A DNA stretch of 64,000 nucleotides, from assembly GCF_905163445.1 (NCBI RefSeq), contig NC_053185.1:18618001-18682000 (forward strand), written 5' to 3'. A program made the position numbers and the translations under genes. This DNA is from Pararge aegeria. Lineage: Eukaryota; Arthropoda; Insecta; Lepidoptera; Nymphalidae. How positions within the stretch are numbered: the first letter of the stretch is position 1; each line of letters opens with the position of its first letter. The notes under the pieces were generated by a model. The model was not told where the DNA came from and searched no databases. It saw only the letters and a program-made list of their open reading frames with translations. Below, in pieces: positions 58,496 through 64,000 of the stretch.

Positions 58496-58620
58496 AAGGG
58501 CACTGATCAGATAACACTATAACACGTTAACACTTATTTCCTCAGCAGTCTAACACAGCAGTTCAGAAAGAGCAGCAGCCTAGAGGCGCTATACTACACT
58601 GTGGTGTAGCGGATGGGTCG

Positions 58621-61600
58621 CTAGGAGGGCTGGAAGTGGGTCACCAGCAACTTGGTCGCCTTGGCCAGGTCGTACGCCGCGTTTCTGACCTGATCTAAAG
58701 GCGCCCTGGTGGAACAGGCGAGGATCACTTCCTCACTGGCGTTGCGAAGGTCGATTATCACTTGTTGTAAGGCCGCGTCTGTACATGTCTGGAAAATTAA
58801 GGCGTATTTTAAGAGACCAAGTTTGTAGGGTCGGTTTTGACAGAGTTATAGCTTTGTATTTATTTTTAACATCGTCATCAATAGCCCTGTTCCTACGGTA
58901 TGGTTTCCCCATAATCAACACGCTGCGCAGACTTTGGTGATCGCAGTAGATGGTATTAATATCACAGAGGACGATGTTACGATTCGACTTAGTTCGCGAT
59001 GCACTCATGTTGCGATTGCCGGAGAGAGATTATATGTATTTCTGATTTCTACGACAGAATGGCTCAGTTAATGCGAAAAGAGCAACCTCTTAGTTTCTTG
59101 CCGGCTTCTTCTTGGTAGAATCTGCCTTCCGAACCGTTGGTATAACCACTACAAACAGACAGACCTTTTTTATTAGTATAATTGACGCACCCGCAGGTAA
59201 GTGGAAAACTCGGCGCTCGCACCAACCTGCGTTTTCTGTAATATGTTTCATCAACCAAAGGTTGTCTGGAGGAGATCGCTTCAACTGATAAGGCCGCCTT
59301 TGTGCATATGTATACTATCATTTATGTTTTTTTTTGTTAACCTGGCTTTCTAATTGTATGTGCAATAAAGACTTTTTCGTCTTCTGCGTCCATCAACCTG
59401 AAAGGTAGATGTTTAAGACTCATGTGTCAAATTCAAATTCAAAATGTCTTGATTCATGTAGACCTATCACGGGCACTTATGAATCGTTCAGACATATACG
59501 TTTACATAATTGTAAGGGGGTGGGTGATAACTTCGTTCGCCAACTTAAACCTTATGCTACGATTACACCGGCAACCATGCCCAGAGCGGAACACAGCATT
59601 GCGCCAGAGCGGCTTAGCGGCAGATATAAGCATGGTGGTAGTGATTCCCCGAACGAGCTCTGTCACAAAAAGCTATTACTACTACTAAGATCTGACGCTT
59701 CGAAAGTGCTTATTTATTTGTTTATTTATTTATTTATTGTTATTAGGTACACAAAACGGGTAATAACTAAAAGTAAATCTAAATATAAGTAATAACAAGT
59801 TTTGTTTTAAGCTACAACCCATAGCATGTGTACACAACTTGGAATTAAATTAAACAAAAAGTAAATTTAAAATTAAAGCTGAAACAAAAAAGAGACACTT
59901 AAAAAATAATATATATATAATTTCCCTAAAGATTATGTGGAATAGTGCTTAATAATTTGATTCTTAAAAATATTTATCCATTTATTAAAAATGACAATAT
60001 TACGATGGGATTGTAAAGGGAATTATTGTTATAGAGTGAGACTACTTGAAAATGAATTTTTAAATTTGAATACAACATAATGTGCGTACAAATTTCAAAA
60101 TTCATTAAAACAACACATACAAAATATAATAACAGCGATATTATAAGATACATCATCATCATCATCACATCAACCGATAGACGTCCACTGGACATAGGTC
60201 TTTTGTAGGGAGTTCCAAATTCCACGGTTTCGTGCGCCTTTGATCCAGCGGCTACCTGCGAGGCGCTCAATATCGCCTATCCACCTTTTTGGGGGTCGAC
60301 CAACGCTGCGCTTATCAGTGCGGGGTTGCCATTCCAGCACCTTGGATTCTATGTATCTTACATAGAATAAAAATAAAAGCAGACCAACCTGTGGGAATAA
60401 TGCTAAAAGTGCAGTCACAGTCCGTCGTATAGAATCAGCACATTCAGGCAATTTGTTCCTGTGCAACCTCGCTGCCGCCCACAAATCCTGGATGCACCTT
60501 GTCACGGCTTCTGCCCGTTTCTGCACCTCTAGGCCTTCGCCCGCGACGCTGATGCCCGCGCCAGAGCCCGATGCGCCGTCGTCTGACACGCTGGAGACTC
60601 CACCTTCTAGCGCGCTCTGTGTTAACGATCTTTCAAGGCCGGGTATACTTGTAAGCTGTGACAAATTTCGCATAAATACATAAAACAAAATATATTTTTT
60701 TATAACAAAAAAAACCACTACTGAAATAAATGTTATACAAACTAAAAACTTAATGTGCCACAACTAGCTTCCAGTCGCGGAAAAATTTGTAACTACTACT
60801 AACTTTCGAGAAAATGTAAGTGTTACCCGATATACTAAATACATCTGTGTAACACACTCACAAAATAAGCAATTCATTTAAAGGAAATTGCATACAATTC
60901 TTTAATAAATTATATTTTGGGGATGTCTTTAAAAAAGTTTAAAGTTCGTATTAAGCGAAAGCTTATAGAAAGACCTACGTATAAAGGATTACGTAAACGA
61001 TAAAAAAGCTTGGGTGTGAACTATCGCTCTAACCAGGTTGCTTCTTAAATTATTTCAAATGACAATGTGAGATGGTGATAACAAAGAGAATACTAGTCGG
61101 TTCTTATTTTTGTTTAGTTTGTTGCGGGCTTCTTCTTAGACCAGGGCGCGTTTTTAAGTTAGCGCCCTCGTAGCTTTAGTTTTAAGTTTACGAATGTAGT
61201 TATCGCCGTCACTACTCACTACTACTCGTACGTAAACATTTTGTATGTAATCAACGCATCAAAAGTGCCATCTATGTGCCTATTTGAATAAAGAAATATT
61301 TGACTTTGACTTTGACTCTAGCCTTTTCGAGTGTGACGGCGTGACGTTATGTTGTGTGTTGAGTAAAAAATGCATATTCATGCAATAATCTCGGTTGATT
61401 TGCTGTCTTCATCAGATCTATATGAAGTATTGTTTTTTTATGTTTATAGACGAGCGCTTACTATTCACTCTTGATTTGAAGGTACACACTATATATATAT
61501 TTCTTGTGTGCGTGTGTATGTCACTGAATGAATTTTTTGGTATGCTTTTGGGTGGCACCCTGGATGGTTTAGATTCACAAATCAGCCCGACAGATGGCGC

Positions 61601-64000
61601 TGGGGTCCGCTAATTGTAAGTAAAAATGGGATTAAGACGGAATAACTCCTTTTTGTACGAAAAAAAAATTTAGATTTATGCCCGAACATACATAATAAAT
61701 ACGGTTAATATTTTCCTGGGTATTTCGGTTTATCGTCTCCACTGTGTTGGACTCGTCATATAATAAACGGCACGCGCGAAAAAAACGTCCGACACTAATA
61801 ATTAATCCAAGTCAAGATGACCGATAGAATTGAGTAGTTCTGTCCTTTTCTTGCCTGCAGATAAGAATAGCAGTACTTGATTCAATCTGCCATCGGAAGA
61901 CTTTGGATTAGATTGATTATTAAGCTCGGGGTTGAGTCAAGATGTTTAACAACCATTAACAATTTTTTACTTTATGTTATGAAAAATGCAAAAAAAAAAC
62001 TAAATTTAAACCGATTTTCTAGCTATATATACCAAAACCTACTAAAGTTTGGTATAAGCCAATTTTTTTTTTAAATTCAGTACTTCTACAAACCAAACCA
62101 CTCTACTTGTTTTGTATTAATTGTTAAACTAATAATCTACCACCGCTTTTAAAATATTCACTACATGGTTAGTCTACTTTAAAAATTCAATTTAAGCTGA
62201 ATGCGATTTCCTCACTTGTAAACGTTTTCGAGTATTGAAACTCTGTAACCTTGATTATGACGAGTACATGAAATACGACTTTATAATCAGGGTAATTAGC
62301 TCCATTTTACCCTAACAAGTGTTTCAATACTCGAAAATGTGCTTGCACAAGCTTGCGAAACTCGCATTATGGATACTGATGGCTTACTACTATCACTTAA
62401 AAGTAGTATTACTTTAAAACGGCAGTTTTTATAGAATACCTTGACATCTCAGAAATAAGTATTATAATCCTGTAATAAACCGTCAACCATATCAAAAAAA
62501 ATAATATAGCTTTGAAAGATGATAGTAAGCCTTCTGATCTCACATTATCATCCGTGTTCAAGTCGTTGTATCGCTATAACCTGCTATAGAATAGCACTGC
62601 TTCAGTATGTTAATACTGAAGTCATGACCAACTACTTACGCGCAGATTAAATAAGACAAGCTTTTTACAGTACAGTAACCTTAGAACGAGATTTGCAATC
62701 GATGTGAATCATGTGCATTATATTAAATGCCTTTTAACAGAACGATCGTAAAACAATAATCTGAAGTACAGGATTTGCGATTCTAAAACGCACTGACGCA
62801 ATATAGTTAATTCGAAAACGTTATCCCTCGATTGCGTTGAAATCTTGTCCTAAGGCAATGTACTCATGTGTTGATGATTTCATTCGGAATTTCCGCGCGC
62901 TCAATTTCGTCTATAATATGCGATCTATATCAGAAAATGCTTGTAGGTCTTTTTAATTTTGGCTAAATACTTTCAATTGAAAATTTTTACAAACTCGAAT
63001 ACTGAAAAGAATCTTAATAGTTACATATGGCATCTTAGTAGGCCTTATGTTTTTCTGTATGTGCTTTGCAGAAGCGGTGATTGCCCAAGGTTAGTTCTTA
63101 GGCTTACTTTTTGGGGGGGCCGAGTTTGATTCCCGGCACACACAGTGGCGTGCCTAGGGTCTCGAATAAGAACAAGCCCAGTTATATATAGGACTAATTC
63201 GACTCATCATATGGCCAATATAAGGCAGTTGTTTATGCCCCAAATAACAAACATCAACTCATCTTTGAAAAACACTACGATTATAGTCCACACGCGAGTT
63301 ATGATTAGAAATTTCGATTGATAATAAATGCCTGGCTTTTCGGCTTCTATGGTAGTACCGGCAACGGGCACACACCTCTTAACTTTTCGAAAGAACTTGC
63401 TTTTACGGGCCGGAAAACATCGTGAGGAAACCTGCATGTCTGAGAGTTCTTCATAACATTCCATAACATTCCATTCCAGTTCTTCATAGCAGTGTGCAAC
63501 AAAACCAGTTTGTTTTTAATAAGGTCAAACCAGTCGCAAAGTAATAAAGATGGCTTCACAATTGTCTTTTCAGTATTCGGCCGTAAAACTATTTAAAAAA
63601 TTAGTAAAATTAATGATTAGTACCTGGTGTTTAGTAACCTGCCAGTTATTCTTGGGTCCCTCCCTAGGCTCAAACATACTGACCGGTCGCTGGGGAGCCT
63701 TCGACTGCCTCACGTCGACCTCCTCGGCCAGAACAAGCTGATCCGTTTCTAAACTCCTACCTCTCTCTTGCGGAGTGAGATCCAGGGCGTTATTGCTCTC
63801 CGTTATGGAGTTCTGTGACGTCATACTGTGATCGTCGTCAACGCTGCTCGTGGTTTTTAGCGCACTGTTTTCTTTCGTCAGTTGCTCGACTATAGTTTGG
63901 AGGTTCTTCAACTGGTTCTTTAGTTCAGTTATGGTGGAGTCTCGGTTGTCCAGTTCCTTTTTCAGCGTTTCTATCTCTTTCTTTCGTTCAGGTACGTGCG
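58621..64000 (-). CDS. GIT: ARF GTPase-activating protein GIT, C-terminal part
   Basis: Three exons in the window on the minus strand, all phase 0 at internal borders: 63624 to beyond 64000, 60389-60655, 58621-58788. The rest (Arf-GAP, ankyrin, Spa2-homology repeats) lies beyond the right edge. The first exon has a heptad-rich coiled coil (LKNQLKNLQTIVEQLTKENS), the dimerisation segment of GIT proteins, then RPVSMFEPREG, like the RPxSMYE block of GIT1/2. The last two exons form the C-terminal focal-adhesion-targeting homology domain that binds paxillin: VQKRAEAVTRCIQDLWAAAR, CADSIRRTVTALLALFPQ, then VRNAAYDLAKATKLLVTHFQ and PS stop. Family role: scaffold with PIX at focal adhesions and synapses, and inactivation of ARF6. 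GIT1 and GIT2 are not separated in insects. A degenerate copy of the last exon lies downstream. Confidence 0.92.
59094..59380 (+). mobile_element. LINE-like 3' end in GIT intron
   Basis: 'ccaaaggttgtctggaggag', 'atcgcttcaactgataaggc' and 'tgtgcaataaagact' in series, which I recall as the 3' end of a common lepidopteran retroelement. A short antisense piece is at 9640. Confidence 0.55.
59428..59570 (-). mobile_element. LINE 3' end (CR1/Jockey-like), short
   Basis: Tail complement 'caaattcaaattcaaaatgt', then 'tcatgtagacctatcacggg' and 'gataacttcgttcgccaact'; 5' truncated. Confidence 0.65.
60152..60345 (-). mobile_element. LINE endonuclease-RT C-terminus with (GAT)n tail
   Basis: Minus frame: KVLEWQPRTDKRSVGRPPKR, then WIGDIERLAGSRW and QKTYVQWTSIG; open but only the last 60 residues. 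Ends in a run of GAT triplets. It lies immediately beside GIT exon 60389-60655. Confidence 0.85.
60868..61318 (+). mobile_element. LINE 3' end with (TTTGAC)n tail
   Basis: 'aaaggaaattgcatacaatt', 'taaagttcgtattaagcgaa', 'aagcttgggtgtgaa', 'gaccagggcgcgttt', then AATAAAGAAATATTTGAC repeated. Coding part decayed. In GIT intron. Confidence 0.8.
62222..62340. repeat. Foldback element, 21-bp outer arms
   Basis: 62222-62242 pairs with 62320-62340 at 19 of 21 positions, and an inner pair ('ccttgattat' / 'ataatcaggg') is nested inside. 119 bp in total, in the GIT intron. Confidence 0.75.
62752..62858. repeat. MITE-V partial copy
   Basis: 'gtacaggatttgcgattcta', 'aaacgcactgac' and 'ttcgaaaacgttatccctcg' follow the right half of 49793-50050. 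Confidence 0.6.
63072..63470 (+). mobile_element. SINE-A copy 12, split by repeat T
   Basis: Head 63072-63143 ('agcggtgattgcccaaggtt', B box 'gtttgattccc') and body 63367-63470 ('cctcttaacttttcgaaag', 'catcgtgaggaaacctgcat') are separated by 223 bp. GGCACACAC flanks the insert exactly. Confidence 0.85.
63144..63366. mobile_element. Dispersed repeat T inserted in SINE-A
   Basis: Begins 'agtggcgtgcctagggtctc', contains 'ctttgaaaaacactacg', ends 'gtaccggcaacg'. Same family as 6932-7135. The 9-bp duplication at 63135-63143 and 63367-63375 fixes its limits. Confidence 0.85.

Overview
The window is nuclear DNA from an insect, almost certainly a lepidopteran. Support: AT-rich DNA, spliced genes with GT-AG introns, animal single-copy orthologues, and many short interspersed repeats of kinds I recall from butterfly and moth genomes. 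Several repeat types resemble those of nymphalid/satyrine butterflies, but that is from memory and no species is claimed. Nothing bacterial, viral or CRISPR-like was seen.

Layout: six protein-coding genes, all spliced. (1) 666-5562, minus: FIGNL1, an AAA+ ATPase acting on RAD51 filaments; its C-terminal exons lie beyond the left edge. (2) 6219-10895, plus: a Josephin-domain deubiquitinase (JOSD1/2 type), head-to-head with FIGNL1 across about 0.66 kb. (3) 20836-26675, minus: a secreted apolipoprotein-D-like lipocalin. (4) 32380-42048, minus: CIAO3/NARFL, cytosolic Fe-S assembly, 8 exons, complete. (5) 43041-45586, plus: DNAL4, an axonemal dynein light chain, head-to-head with CIAO3 across about 1 kb that holds an X-box-like site and an upstream ORF. 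(6) 58621 to the right edge, minus: the C-terminal half of GIT, an Arf-GAP scaffold.

The genes have no shared pathway; this is an ordinary gene neighbourhood with two divergent pairs. Intergenic spans and introns (10.9-20.8, 26.7-32.3, 45.6-57.3 kb) are filled with old transposable-element pieces: a tRNA-headed SINE (12 copies), a second SINE, LINE 3' ends of two families, several TIR/MITE families, a pogo-like transposase remnant and a Ty3/gypsy reverse-transcriptase remnant. Several elements are nested with clear target-site duplications.

Most worth checking: a degenerate copy of the GIT terminal exon about 0.8 kb downstream of the real one; the X-box-like site and upstream ORF at DNAL4; 43-bp direct repeats flanking the pogo remnant in a lipocalin intron; a set of perfect hairpins with 20-27 bp arms; a 39-bp tandem repeat coding a 13-residue repeat; and the nested insertions. 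I found no clearly new multi-gene system.
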